In this document: in pieces, positions 1 to 10,980 of the stretch
Layout: the number at the start of each line of letters is the position of its first letter
How positions within the stretch are numbered: position 1 is the first letter of the stretch
NCBI GenBank assembly: GCA_963682055.1
Contig: OY821746.1
Span: 29,826,481-29,890,480 of the forward strand
Length of the DNA: 64,000 nt
Reading direction: 5' to 3'
Origin: Primula veris
Lineage: Eukaryota; Streptophyta; Magnoliopsida; Ericales; Primulaceae
Position numbers and translations under genes: made by a program
Notes under the pieces: model-generated
What the model was told of the DNA's origin: nothing
The model's database searches: none
The model's input: the letters and a program-made list of their open reading frames with translations, nothing else

Positions 1-1194
1 TTTACTAGCAGTGGCAATGTCCTCAAGTACTCTTTGAGATTGTTGAATGAAGCTTCACATTCCGGGTCCCAGACGAATTTTCTATCCTTCTTGAGTGATT
101 CGAAAAATGGCCGTCCCTTATCTGCGGATCGGCTAATGAACCTGCTCAGCGCGGCCATCATTCCCGTGAGCTCTTGTACCTGTTTCTTATTCTTGGGCGC
201 TGCTAGGTTTCGTAGAGCCGTTATTTGATCGGGATTAGCCTCTATTCCTCGTCGGCTAACCATATGCCCCAAGAATTTCCCTTTGCTGATGCCAAATGCA
301 CACTTACTCGCATTGAGTTTCAGTTTGTGCTCGCCCAGCGTTCGGAAAACGTCCCTGATATCTTGAAGGTGGGATGTGGCTCTTTCGCTCTTGACGACCA
401 TGTCGTCTATGTATACCTCCATCGTCTTCCCTATATGATCTCGACATACTCTTGTTATCATCCTTTGGTATGTTGCTCCCGCATTGCGTAGGCCGAACGG
501 CATTACCGTATAGCAATAATTTCCCAAAGGTGATATAAACGAAGTCTTTTCTTGATCTTCGCGGGCGAGGGGAATTTGATGGTATCCTGAATATGCGTCA
601 AGGAAGGTCATCCGTTCTGCCCCCGCAGTTGCGTCCACCAGTTGATCAATCCTCGGAAGGAGAAAGTGGTCCCTCGGGCAGGCTTTGTTGAGGTTTGTGA
701 AGTCTATACATACTCTCTCCTTCCCGTTCTTCTTAGGGACGACAACCGGGTTGGACAACCATTTTGGATAGTAAACCTCTCTTATGGCTCCAGCCTCCAA
801 TAACTTTTGTACTTCAGCGATTATAGCTGCTCTGTGCTGTACAGACACTTTCCTGCTCCTATGTGCTATCGGCTTGTACTCGGTGTTTATACTTAGGTGG
901 TGGCATGCCGTATTGGGGTCTAGGCCCGGCATATCTTTAGGACTCTAGGCGAATTTATCAGTGTTGTTGAGAAGGAATGCTTTCAACTCCTCGGATTCCT
1001 GTTTTGGAAGGTTGTCGCCGAGGAGGAAGTAATGCTCCTCGTCCATATCTGGTATATACACCCTCCTGAGTGTCTCTCCTACTTGTTCTTCGACAACCCT
1101 TTCGGCTTTGGATATTTGGTTGATCAGCTTCTTGGTGCTGGTGGGTTGTTCCACCATGCTTCGTTGTTTTAGGAGAGTCGCGGTGATGTCCTCG
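1..1194 (-). pseudogene. Gypsy reverse transcriptase, partial (one stop)
   Basis: In one minus frame this reads MVEQPTSTKKLINQ, then LLNNTDKFA followed by TAG at 945-947, then SPKDMPGLDP. Most relatives have FAWSPxDMPGI, so the stop is probably a TGG to TAG change. Past it come RVCIDFTNLNKACPRDHF, DAYSGYHQIPLAREDQEKTSF and VYIDDMVVKS (catalytic aspartates, codons near 402-413), then KFLGHMVSRRGIEANPDQ and the connection/RNase H start. The enzyme copies element RNA into DNA. Apart from the stop, I see no break before the window edge. Confidence 0.9.
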
Positions 1195-1966
1195 CAGCGT
1201 CTTGAATCCTCTGGCTATCTCGATCTCTCCCCTGTCATTTGGGTATTTGACTTTTTGGTGATAGGTTGAGGGTATGGCCTTCATGGCATGTAACCAAGGT
1301 CGGCCCAATATTGCATTGCGACCGGAGTGGTCATTAACCACTAAGAACTCTACGGGAACCGACACGGACCCGGTTGTGACACTGAGGACGATCTTTCCCA
1401 ATGGTTTAGTCGTTTCGGAGATGAATCCGATCAGCGTGACGTCAGTAGGCTGTAGATCTTGCAGCTTGAGTTCCATTTTGTCGAAGAGCTCCCTGTACAT
1501 GATATCACAAGAGGCTCCTTGGTCGACAAGTACCCTGCTGACCGTGTCTAGGTCAATTTGAACTCGGAGGTTAATGGCGTCTCCATGGGGGTAAATCACC
1601 CCTTCTTCGTCAAGATCTGAGAAAGAAATGGGCGGATGTCGTCGTTGTGTGCACTGTCGTTTAGAGGTCGACACCTGTGATGCCTTGGCTACTTGGCCAA
1701 AGTGGGCCAGCTGCCGTTGTCGCGACCGTTCCCCACCGGGGCCCTCGGGTCGTGACATATGAACGACGTTGATCGTTTTACCTTGCCGGTTGTCGGATCC
1801 CTCGATGGCCAATTGTTTGCCTTTATTCCCAGCTCCTTTGATGAACTTGGCTAGGTATCCTGCATCGCCCCACTGGTTCATTCTCCATCGCAGGTTACGG
1901 CAATGCTCAGTGAGATGGCCGTGATCCTCGTGATATGCGCAGAAGAGCTTGGAATCTCTCTGATTG
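1195..1966 (-). pseudogene. Gypsy Gag zinc knuckle and aspartic protease (frameshifted)
   Basis: Downstream of the C7 run the correct frame reads KLFCAYHEDHGHLTEHC, a C-x2-H/C-type knuckle usual for this lineage, then MNQWGDAGYLAKFIKG. Further on VLVDQGASCDIMYRELF is the retroviral-type aspartic protease active site, with D-Q-G where D-T/S-G is the norm, and LVVNDHSGRNAILGRPWL is the flap-distal part. The protease would cut the Gag-Pol polyprotein. The frame is lost near 1195-1210: the open frame becomes basic and meaningless (GHHRDSPKTTK) while another frame resumes with EDITATLLKQRSMVEQ. Confidence 0.85.
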
Positions 1967-3754
1967 GGGGGGAGAGATGATCGGTTGTGGTCGGGAATAC
2001 CAACTTTCCCTGCATATATCCTTGAGGATATCTTCAGCAGATAGGTTGAAAGTGTATCGCAGCTCGACCGGTCCGAAAGTGTTTCGGTGTTCCCTCTCTT
2101 GGGGCCGAACTTGTTGAAATGGCTTGGGTGGCATCGGGTATGTGAGCTGGAGCGGTTTTTGTTCGTTGGTCGGTGTTGGGTATGCGATCTGGAGCGGTTT
2201 GGGCTCTACTGCTCGTGGTCGCTCTACCCTGCTATGGACCTCGGGCTCTTTGCCCTTTCTGGTCGGTTGGAATGCTTCTCCCTGGTTATTTCTAACTCTT
2301 TTGCGACCCACCTGTGCCTCGCGGACCGACTCTCTTCTTGGTAGAGTTCGGTTGAGGAAACGCAGTTCGTCGTTTTTATCGGTGAGGTGGGTACAATAGG
2401 CTAGCAGGGAATCAGTGGTCGGGAAGTTTTTGCCTATGAACTTCCTTCTCGCCCAATAGCCATTAGGGATGGAATTGATAAAGTTTTGGATGGCTATATT
2501 ATTGGCATATCGTGGAATCTGGTTTGCTACGTCGATAAAACGTATGCAGTAATCGTTGAGCCTTTCATTTGGCATCATCGCCATTTTGAGAAGGGTTTCG
2601 ATACTAACCTTCTTTTTCCGATGAGCAGCGTATCGGGTGGAGTATGCTCTTAGCAATTCTGCCCAGTCTCTAATGGAGCCCCGTGGTAAGTTGTGATACC
2701 ATGACGAAGCCTCTTGACCCAAGCTGTTTTTGAAAAATTTGCACATCAGTGCATGGTCATCACTCCACAGTTCCATCTTCGTCTTGTAGTGCCTCAGATG
2801 GTCGATAGGGCAACTCTTCCCATCATAGAGCCTGAATTCGGGGATGACGAATCCCATAGGATTGCGGTACCGCGTGATCTGTTCAGCACACGGGGTTTCT
2901 TGGCATACGTTCCAAGCCTGTTGGAACGCGTCATCCGTGACTTGGTAGGGGGGAGGGTATCCTCCCTGATGTGGTGGTGGGCCATATCCTTCCCCGATCC
3001 TGTATTCGGGATATCTACTGTCCTTCGTGTTTGTGTGGACACGTTCCATATGAGTGTTCGGATGGACGATAGTTATTGGGACATTGCCCCCTTGGTGGGG
3101 GACTCTTGTATCGGGTCGCCGACCCACTGCCTCCAGGGCGGCCCTATAGGCAGAATCTTCCACTTCATGGCGTGGGTCTTTGTCGGGTTGGATAACTGGC
3201 AATAAGATGCCGGCCGCTGTCATGGCCGTCATGCATGCCGCCAGCTGAGCTTGCAGCTGGGCGTAGTTCCTTTCATCGGCTAATGGAACAACGTGTTGTA
3301 CCACCACCGTGGGTGGTGTAATCATCCTCGGAGGATTAGTCGGTAGTCGGGGCGACTGTCCGAGTACATGATCCTCGGGCATGCCAAACTGATGAGCTTC
3401 GTCCGTTTGTAAACGAGCACCGGAGTTGACCGAGGCTGTAGGCAAAGGGACTCTTGAGCTCGGCCCTGCTTGGGACCCGGTTAAGCGTCTTCGTGCATGC
3501 CTTAATACGGGCATGTCTTGTTCGTCCTCCGAGGACGAAAGGTGTTCGTCGACAATCCCTTCGATGAAATGTCGGGGTGGTTCGCCCGGTTGTTCTTGGT
3601 TGACGTAGGAGGTTGTTGGTTGGTTTCCGGATTGGATAGCTTCATATCTGTCGCGGATAGCGAGTAGATCGTCGAGGTCTTGTTGGCTAATTTGCGTGTT
3701 TTGGTTATTGGTTTCTACTATCTCGGGATGGGTTTCCTCTACATTGGTAACCAT
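1907..3754 (-). CDS. gag: Gag polyprotein of gypsy element (3' end frameshifted)
   Basis: The 615-codon ORF starts MVTNVEETHPEI about 60 bases downstream of the primer-binding site. Residues about 300-470 look like a retrotransposon Gag capsid domain, with RLYDGKSCPIDHLRHYK, SSWYHNLPRGSIRDW and the basic, helical stretch after it. The N-terminal half is low complexity, and the segment after the capsid is rich in K, R, P and Q. The ORF ends SRGSRPSH in the wrong frame: the zinc knuckle that should follow is in another frame, reached by removing one C from a C7 run at 1967-1973. The product assembles the retrotransposon particle. The last ~20 codons are probably artefacts of the frameshift. Confidence 0.88.
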   Translation of the reverse strand: MVTNVEETHPEIVETNNQNTQISQQDLDDLLAIRDRYEAIQSGNQPTTSYVNQEQPGEPPRHFIEGIVDEHLSSSEDEQDMPVLRHARRRLTGSQAGPSSRVPLPTASVNSGARLQTDEAHQFGMPEDHVLGQSPRLPTNPPRMITPPTVVVQHVVPLADERNYAQLQAQLAACMTAMTAAGILLPVIQPDKDPRHEVEDSAYRAALEAVGRRPDTRVPHQGGNVPITIVHPNTHMERVHTNTKDSRYPEYRIGEGYGPPPHQGGYPPPYQVTDDAFQQAWNVCQETPCAEQITRYRNPMGFVIPEFRLYDGKSCPIDHLRHYKTKMELWSDDHALMCKFFKNSLGQEASSWYHNLPRGSIRDWAELLRAYSTRYAAHRKKKVSIETLLKMAMMPNERLNDYCIRFIDVANQIPRYANNIAIQNFINSIPNGYWARRKFIGKNFPTTDSLLAYCTHLTDKNDELRFLNRTLPRRESVREAQVGRKRVRNNQGEAFQPTRKGKEPEVHSRVERPRAVEPKPLQIAYPTPTNEQKPLQLTYPMPPKPFQQVRPQEREHRNTFGPVELRYTFNLSAEDILKDICRESWYSRPQPIISPPQSERFQALLRISRGSRPSH

Positions 3755-3811
3755 TGTCGCTCGTCTGGCAGAGTATTGGTATTCGAATTCTAAGCTAGTT
3801 GGGAACTAGAT

Positions 3812-3831
3812 GATTCCCACAGACGGCGCCA
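3812..3831 (-). other. Primer-binding site
   Basis: The minus strand reads TGGCGCCGTCTGTGGGAATC two bases after the LTR end. The TGGCGCCGT core is a common start of primer-binding sites in plant gypsy elements, where a host tRNA primes minus-strand DNA synthesis. It fixes the inner LTR boundary and the orientation. Confidence 0.8.
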
Positions 3832-3833
3832 TT

Positions 3834-4286
3834 TGATAAAGCCATAACTTTGGTCGGTCGCGTTAGGCTTTTCAACAATGATATAATGGTAAATCAACCG
3901 TGAATAAAGGACACTTCCTGATCTTTATTATTGCTCGGATTATTGTCCTTGTTCGGACTATTACATTTGCTCGGATTAGTATTTCGGTTTTACAATTGTG
4001 CTCGATATGACTATTTAATCTCTCGTCTTGATCTTTCTCCCCTTTTATTCGGTGCTCGGCTGTCTTTTCTCGGTTTATTTCTCGAAGTGATATGCTTTGG
4101 TTAGTTTCTCTCTTTTCTTAACTTCTCTCTATATTTTTTGGATAGATTTTCTGGTGGTTTTCTAGGAGGGGTAGTTGGCTATTTATAGGCAACTGCGCCT
4201 TCTAGGATATTGACAAATGTCTTCATCCCAGGGATTTTTCAGATATGGGTCCCCATTTGATTGGGCTTGGGCTTTTGGTAGTAACA
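3834..4286 (-). repeat. 5' LTR of the gypsy element
   Basis: On the minus strand this 453-bp segment begins TGTTACTACC and ends TTTATCA, the expected TG...CA ends, and is followed two bases later by the primer-binding site. It contains a TATA-like box. The outer boundary was chosen from the TG terminus alone because the partner LTR is outside the window, so it may be off by some bases. Confidence 0.75.
4178..4188 (-). promoter_or_regulatory. TATA box in the gypsy LTR
   Basis: The minus strand reads TATAAATAGCC inside the LTR, about 350 bases before the LTR end, a typical place for the U3 promoter that starts the genomic RNA. Confidence 0.6.
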
Positions 4287-4389
4287 CCTCAATTCCTATA
4301 AAAAGTATGAGATGACCCATTTAAGCGTTGGATACCCATTTATAAAGTGGGTTGATTATTACCCGAATAAAATATTCGGGTCTAATTTT

Positions 4390-5344
4390 TATGTTCTATC
4401 AAGAACAGTCTAGCATCAAACGATGAGAGTTGAGACTCGATCATAGCTAAATGATGACACTCAAACGGGGTAGAGCTAGTAATCTCTATGACTCTATATA
4501 TGTTGACTTAATCCCGCTGTAGCTTTTAAGCTCAAATTTTCCCCTTAGAAGAATCTGGACTACATTTAGTTTTTTGCCTGAAAAGCTAGGAGCTTGCATG
4601 ATGAACACAGTTCTTTTCCAATCTCAAAAATTTCAGCTGAAGTGCTTACTAGCTGCAGCCAAATAAGCCCGAAGGCTTTGTTTTGTTGCAGATTTCATGC
4701 ATGCCATTTTTGCTTGAAATAAGGTTTGAATGTGGATGATCACTTCAAAAAAGATTTCTGTTTTTTTGGCCAGGAAAAGCTAGAAATTCAGGCTTATTTT
4801 CTTAAAAGCTCCACCCAGACAAGGTATATGTTTGTGATCATTGTGGCGCGGTGGTTTAATTTCATGTGTTCTTTTGTTCGTTCTTTAGTAAGAAGAAGAA
4901 GAAGCAAGGACCGAGGAAATTCAAGCGATAACAGTTCCTTCACAGTTGTATTGATATTTGAAGTATATTGGTTTTATTGTAGTGCAATTTTGATCATATA
5001 TAAGTAACGAACCTTAGAAACAATCAAAACAGTGTGTTGCTTGCCATGTGTGTTGGAAATTTATTGTTCTTCTTACTATTGTGTTGATTGTATTGTACAC
5101 ATTGTCTTGAAAAAGGGTGGCTATCATGTATTGTTTAATTGGTTCTCCGAGTGATATACACTTTTTTTTATCGATCTTTCATTGTTTGCTAACATCTTTT
5201 CTTAATACTCCAATGTGATTATATTATGAATCTCCCACTGTTTGTTAGTAAATGTTGTTTTTTTAGGAAGTAAAGAATACAAAATAAAAACAAAAATTCA
5301 AAACACATAGTACTTGATTACAAGCCAAATTTCTTATGTCGAAG
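4390..5344. repeat. Dispersed repeat unit A, copy 1 (PRP16 downstream flank)
   Basis: This stretch is similar over most of its length to 13975-15115 plus 15603-15690. Shared landmarks include the ATGATGAGACTCGATCAT-like segment, GGACTACATTTGG/AG, the GTGGATGATCACTTCAAAAA segment and CAAGGACCGAGGAAATTCA. In both copies it lies immediately downstream of the last PRP16 codons, so it is best read as PRP16 3' flanking DNA duplicated with the coding end. It has no convincing ORF. The stretch 4287-4389 between it and the LTR shows nothing I recognise. Confidence 0.75.
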
Positions 5345-5452
5345 GTAAGTTGAATGAATGGCTTTGCTTCAGCCCTGGGATCGACACTTTCTGCTGCTCC
5401 TTGACTCTCTTCTTATTCTCTCTCTCTTTGCTCTCTCTTACATTGGCCTGTG
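5345..5452 (-). pseudogene. PRP16 helicase C-terminal fragment
   Basis: The minus strand encodes AQANVRESKERE followed by NKKRVKEQQKVSIPGLKQ, which matches the charged C-terminal tail of plant PRP16 (DEAH-box ATPase that remodels the spliceosome at the second step; its tail carries the motif QVSMPGLKQ). Only about 35 codons remain. The coding end abuts repeat unit A downstream, as in the longer copy at 15690-17100, and upstream it is cut off where an EMF1 fragment begins. It is non-functional on its own. Confidence 0.75.
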
Positions 5453-6486
5453 CCTTCCTCACGGAAATCCATCTGATCTCGACATTGTGAACGAGAAATG
5501 CAGCTATTTTGGAAAGAACAGGGATGTGGGTGTGGATTCTCTACGAAAATCATCTGGGCTTAACTTTGCAAACGGCAAATACACTAGCTTAGAGAAAAAC
5601 AAGTATTTTGTTATTGATACTCACCAAAAATTATCTGTTCTTGACCCTTTTGCTTTTGAAGAATAGGAGTATTGATCTAAACGCTAAGGTATAGGGTTTG
5701 ATAAACTTAAATTCTAACGAAACCGTACCAGCGATGCAATTAATCGGCCTCATGTTGGAAAAAAGGTCAAATAGTCTTTTAAATTCAGATGGAAACCTTA
5801 AAATTACTTCAAAAAAGCCTATCTCCTCTTGTGATTATCCCTCGAAAGTCCTTGACATGATAAGCCTCTTTTTATCTCTGATCATGGTCCGAAACAGTTG
5901 TCTGGGAGAGATATTGGGGTATCTAGCAATAGTTTATCGTCTAAGGTCCTTGATAGGCCTATATTTTTCTCGGATGGCCATTCCGAAGAGCCGTCTGGGA
6001 GAGGCTTTGGGTTATTTAGCAGCGGTTCAAAAGCGTCTTTATCTAAGTTTCTTGATAAGCCTGTGTTCATCTCTGATGATCATTCTAAAGAGCCTTTTGG
6101 GAGAGATGTTGGGGTATTTAACAACATTTTACGACCTTCTTCGTCTACCTTGTTTGGGCCATTTTCTTCTTCATTTCTTAGCAAAAGTAACCCAAAATAA
6201 GGAAATGGGGTACCAATTCAAGTCCCTTCGAAAAGCGAAGAGAAAAAGAAGGGGTTAGCTAAAAACAATGCTGGTAAATTGCAAAAAAAAGACTGCTTAC
6301 AAGACCCCTGCTTTACAAAGTATTGAAAATTCTGATTTGGTACCAAATGGTCAGAATACAAGTAGAAACGATTTTTGTGCTGTTAACAGAAATCCGGCCG
6401 ACTTTAGTTTTGCTGAACCAGAAAATGAATTTATGGTCAGTGGGAGAGATTTGAATATGGGGTTATGTTTTACTCTTTTTGTGTAA
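5453..6486 (+). pseudogene. EMF1 C-terminal region fragment
   Basis: Reading frames across this stretch give HGNPSDLDIVNEKC, SYFGKNRDVGVDSLRKSSG, SVLDPFAFEE, then after stops and frame changes two or three degenerate copies of a ~35-residue unit (FLDKPVFISDDHSKEPFGRD), and near the end DFCAVNRNPADFS followed by AEPENEFMVSGRDLN. The last motif matches the conserved EMF1 C-terminus (VNRNPADFTIPEPGNVYM in Arabidopsis, recalled). EMF1 is a plant-specific Polycomb partner that represses flowering genes in the nucleus. Several stops and frameshifts make this a pseudogene. Sequence related to its first part recurs at 25385-26154 and 26155-26400. Confidence 0.72.
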
Positions 6487-7716
6487 TCCAGTTTGGTTTT
6501 AGAAAATAAAATAGCCCAAACGAAAAGTACTGGAAACACTTTCATGTTGTAACAAAAGGGCAACGCGATTTCATACTCCTGAAATCGTTCTTGTACTTTA
6601 TCTAGGATATTTTATTTTGTTTTTAGCAGGAAAAAGTTTTAATGTATTTTCCCTAACTATCAGCAATAAGTGAACCTTTATATTGTAATGGGTATGCAGT
6701 ACCTGTTAGGTTTGTTGCTTGATAAGTGAATATTTTATGGACATCTTTTTAATGTGACCTTGGCACGCGTGTGTACATGTATTATATAGTTAGAGAGGAC
6801 TCGATAATGTGAAGGTCTGCAACTGCTTTATAATAGATCATATGCTTATTTCTTATAGTAAAATTGTCGTTTTTCGTACTTTGCATTATTGCACTGACAG
6901 CGTTTAATTTCAATTTATTTTTTGGTTAAAAACAATGCAATAATTGAAGTGAAGTATTACAGCAAATCCTTTCTGGTTGGTGATCAAAATCATTTCTCTG
7001 ATCTATGTTCTCCTTCGCGATTGAGATATATTCGCTTCTCCACAGGCTTAAAGACTTCTATGGTAATATCTGGTAATATAGTTTTGTTGGTTTTTGTCAA
7101 ACACGTTCAAATGCAGGTGTATGCAGGTGTAACGGTATATTATACTTTGATACCCTAAAGTATGGTCGTATTTCCGTTTAGTACCTTAAAGTATAACTTC
7201 TTCGTTTTAGTACCCTAAAGTATGGTATCCGTTATTTTTTTATACCATTCCGTTATTAAAGTATAATAAATTCCAGATGTAACTAACATGTTTGGCTTAA
7301 CTTTGAAACAACTATCTATAATCTAATGACTAGTCTGGTATAGAACTCTTTTAAGTTTCAGAGTTATCTAAAGGCTAAAAATGGCTTATAACTAGTGTGA
7401 TGTGAGTGCTCAAACTTTTAATCTAGTCAATGTTCTTTTAACGATTTTCCCATGCATGCTTTTTTGGGCCAAAAGTTAAATTATATTGTCAAATAATTAT
7501 TTACATCAAGATTTCAAATTAATGGAAATGACAGATCAATCCATTAACATAAATACAGCAACGATAAAAAAAGAAAAAAACAAATCTTGTCCCTTCACCA
7601 CCGACTTAAAAACTCAGAGAGAGAAAGTCTCCCAATTTTCCAAACATATCGAAACCCTAGCTCTATAAACTTCATAGATCTCCGTGAATAGATAAGCCAT
7701 GATCCAGACCATCCAC
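6487..7716. other. Non-coding stretch; short tandem motif at 7151-7225
   Basis: No gene is supported. Three spaced copies of TACCCTAAAGTATGG (one as TACCTTAAAGTATAA) lie at 7151-7165, 7182-7196 and 7211-7225, about 30 bases apart. Their origin is unknown; similar motifs occur inside plant transposons. Confidence 0.5.
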
Positions 7717-9060
7717 TCACGCTTCAATTCCTCTTATAGAATTGGTCATAAACAAGGCATCAGATGCAATAATCTCATGTAATGTTTCAATATTAAGTTG
7801 GTATCTTATGTTCCTTTCAATCCAAATCTTATAAATATTAATAATTGAGAAAATTAAATTTACCAATTTAGCTAATCTAGATTTGCCTTTAAATGTTCTA
7901 ATTCCACATCTCACCCATTGTTGCTATGAACAATTAGGTGTTAGGTACTAAAAATTGAGGAGAGATGAGTAACCATCACCTAGGAATAATGGCACAACGA
8001 AATAATTTATATTTTCCACTCATTGATGGCACAACATGCAAACCTCATCATGCACAATGCCAATTCTGAACAGGTAATTTTTTGTGTGTATTTTTTTTTT
8101 TTCATCCACATAATAAAGGTGCATTTTGATATTTTAGTTCTTTCCCATACCAGTTTAAACCAATGGACAATATTAGATTTTAATCTAATTTGATTCCACT
8201 AACCATATATTTTAATAGATTTATAAGATTTATTAAATCTTTCATTTTCCTCAAATTAGCAAAAAAGAATGTCACAATGATCATAAGACATTACAGAGTC
8301 ACATTTGCTAAAAGAAGAATAGTCCAGGCTTGTATTATAAATAGAAGAATAGTCCACTAATTCACTAAAAGACCCAAAGTGGTCCAATTATCGTATCATA
8401 AAAATATTTTAGCACCAATTCTCACTTTGTGATGAATTAGTGACCTATAAAAATGTCTCACCTTTAAAAAAAAATTCAAATTTAGGATGAAATGGAGGAA
8501 ACCTTAACCTCCCAAAATACATTGCCCTTTCAGTAAATAAATATTTACACATTTATTCCAAAAAGAATAATAGGATAATTTGTAAGATTCTAAACCCACT
8601 TACACATTAAGGCAATGTTTCAATCTTTTAATTTTTTTTTATCTCTAGTCCCCCTTCAATTAAGGGCTTAATAACTTCATTCCATGCAACTTTGGAACAA
8701 GTAGAGTCATTAATATTACCCTTTCAAAGAAATCTCCGTAGAAACTTTTCAATTTTCTCAATAACAACAATAGAAAGAAGAAGATCCTAACACCAATAAG
8801 TCTGAAAACTATATAATAGAGATATAATTAACTAAAGCCTCCTAACATAAGATAGAAAATTAGTAGCCAAATCTGTAATTTTAGAAATTACTCTTTCAAT
8901 AAGGGCTACATTCACTCATTTTAAATAATAAAAAAGCTAATGAGAGGCACCTCTAAGTATCTTATAGGTAAAGACCCAATTTGAAACCCAAACAAATATT
9001 GAATTTGAGCTTGAACTTGATCATTTACTTCAGAACAGAATATATGACTTTTTTTTCCAT
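7717..9060 (-). pseudogene. Decayed LINE ORF2, post-RT region
   Basis: Conceptual translation of the minus strand, frame by frame, gives the post-RT order of plant L1-type ORF2: FGFQIGSLPIRYLEVPL, VISKITDLATNFLSYVRRL, KVAWNEVIKPLIEGGL, a WYDNW-like segment (YDNWTTLGLLVN), and KGKSRLAKLVNLIFSIINIY followed by KIWIERNIRY from the zinc-finger/RVT end. Stops and frameshifts are frequent. The RT palm itself and ORF1 are absent. It is an old remnant unrelated in position to the two LINEs at 45800-54729. Confidence 0.7.
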
Positions 9061-9112
9061 GCATGCTTGGATCCTCCTATGATTATAAATGTATTGTTTA
9101 TAGTAAAATAAT

Positions 9113-10380
9113 GGCCTCGTTTGGTAACATTTTATAAGTATAAAAGTATACTTATTTGATAGAGGTAGAAAAGTACACTTTTAGTGTTTACTTTTAAGTA
9201 TTGAAGTGTTGTTTGGTAAAGTATGTAAAAGTATACTTTTAAAAGAAAACATTGCTTGGTAAAATTTGAACACTTTTAATTTTTTTACATATTGCAAATA
9301 CATTTATACCTTAATCTTAATTAATATTTACGGTTCTACCTACCAATTGAATAGATCAAAATAAAATAGTGATATACCGTTAACCAAAATTTTTGACAAT
9401 ACAATAACGTAATGGAATTACTTCATAAAATTCATGGAATATACATGAAATCTCCATAAATTTTATGAAATTACATAACTAACAGTTTCATCTACGGTTC
9501 CGCACATTTCTACAAATTTCATAGCAAATTTTATTTCTACACGTAATAATCAAAAAAGTATAAACAAGCAAATAAAAACAAAGCACAACTCACATGTCCA
9601 TCGTCATGTATTGTTTCATTACAAGACCAAAGCAAAAATAGCTACCACACTACAACTTCATTCAAAATGCTACCTTCATACTTGTAAGTTTCATAATGTT
9701 TATCATGACTAAAAAATTTCGACAAAAAACATAGGATTTATTCTGACAAGACGCTATATTCTCGTTATAGCAAACTTGCTATAAACATAACCATTCCTTA
9801 AATTAACAACCAATAACGATTAAACAAATAAGTTAACACATTGTTAAAAAAAAAATGAAAAGAAATCAAAATCCCAAAACTCAAAAGCCCATTAACAAGA
9901 CTAGAAAACCCAAGAAAGCAATCGAATCCCAAAAACTCAAAAAAAATCAGAAATTTGAGAATCAAGATTAAATTAAAGTTAATATCTTTATTTGAAGTTT
10001 GAACATGTATTTTCAACAAAAAGTGAAGGAAATTATTTTTTCTCCAAAAAATAATTTAGGTGTACCCATAAATCCGATTGATATAAATCGATTATATAAA
10101 TAGATCATAAATGTAGAAAGATTAATAATTATGGGTGGGAGATTTAGCTAAGAAAGATATGAAGAAAGAGAATACTTGTGTGGAATAAGAATTGTACGAT
10201 ACTAATTTCCTACTTTTCATCCATAAGTATCCAAAGTGATACTTTTAATAAGCCTACTTTTAGTTACAATACTAATCATATAAGTATACTTAAAATTGCA
10301 TTACCAAACATACTTATATCATTCTATACTTTTAAGTACTTTTAAGTAAAAGTAGAGAGGAACCAAACAAGCACAGTACC
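9113..10380. mobile_element. Non-autonomous TIR transposon (possibly hAT)
   Basis: The left end CCTCGTTTGGTAAC faces a right end whose reverse complement is GCTTGTTTGGTTCC, and both subterminal regions are dense in AAGTAT/AAGTATAC motifs in inverted orientation. The interior has no transposase. Possible 8-bp flanks are AAAATAAT and AAAATAAA, which would suit hAT, but the terminal inverted repeats align only with gaps, so edges are approximate. Confidence 0.55.
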
Positions 10381-10980
10381 AAAATAAAACTTTTCACAGG
10401 TAGACGTTACTAATATGTTTGTTTTGGTGTTAATAGCTGTGTAAAATATTTCTTAGGAATTCTTTTTGAGGAAAATTCTTATTTTCGCCTTATTTTATGA
10501 GAGTGTTTGGAATCACATGGGAAAAAAATCATGTGATTTAAAAGAAATAAATCTATAAATTACTAGTAAATTGATGTTATTTGTGTAAGTAACGAAAAAT
10601 GGTTGATTATTATTTAAAAGTTTGATATTGATGGTTTATTTTCCAAATAAATCTATAATTTACTTCATACATACCTACAATTTTACATTTGCAAAGGGTT
10701 TGCTTTTATTTCTTTATATTTATAAAATACAAATATACTTAATATAATAATTAATTTATAAGGCCTAAATTTAGCACTTAATGCGTAGCTTTTAGCATTG
10801 TATATTATTTATGTTTCAATTTCATAATACTTAGACCAAATAAAAACTCAAGTAAAACCTTGAAGTTTTACTGAAACTACAAGGGTTATTAACTTATTGT
10901 GTATTTTACATACAAAAATATGCTATGTTATCATGTTAGTAGCATGACTGAATCGTAAGAGAAACCCTACAAATACATAC
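10381..10980. other. Non-coding AT-rich stretch
   Basis: I see no gene, repeat boundary or recognisable element here. Confidence 0.5.

Larger units (their letters stand above)
1..4286 (-). mobile_element. Ty3/gypsy LTR retrotransposon, Tat-like, 5' part
   Basis: Read on the minus strand the order is LTR (3834-4286), primer-binding site, gag, zinc knuckle, aspartic protease, reverse transcriptase and the start of the RNase H/connection region, running off the left edge of the window. This gag-PR-RT order and the RT motif VYIDDMVVKS identify Ty3/gypsy; the post-RT motif KQVQELTGMMAALSRF resembles Tat/Ogre-lineage elements (family knowledge). Gag-pol is broken by a frameshift in a C7 run, a second frameshift near 1200 and a TAG at 945-947. 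Integrase and the 3' LTR lie outside the window, so completeness and target duplication cannot be judged. Confidence 0.93.

Noticed and set aside
2087..3205. Several plus-strand ORFs opposite gag, up to 163 codons
   Set aside because: They are antisense shadows of the gypsy gag ORF with no recognisable domain.
5698..6258. 186-codon plus-strand ORF with leucine-rich translation
   Set aside because: It reads across EMF1 sequence in the wrong frame; the EMF1-like residues (FISDDHSKEPFGRD) are in the overlapping frame at 5898-6200.
4390..6486. Helitron carrying PRP16 and EMF1 pieces
   Set aside because: I could not find a convincing TC start or a hairpin plus CTRR end at the edges, so only the junction is reported.
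9798..10019. 73-codon minus ORF inside the TIR element, hydrophobic
   Set aside because: Phe/Leu-rich translation of A-rich DNA; no transposase motif.
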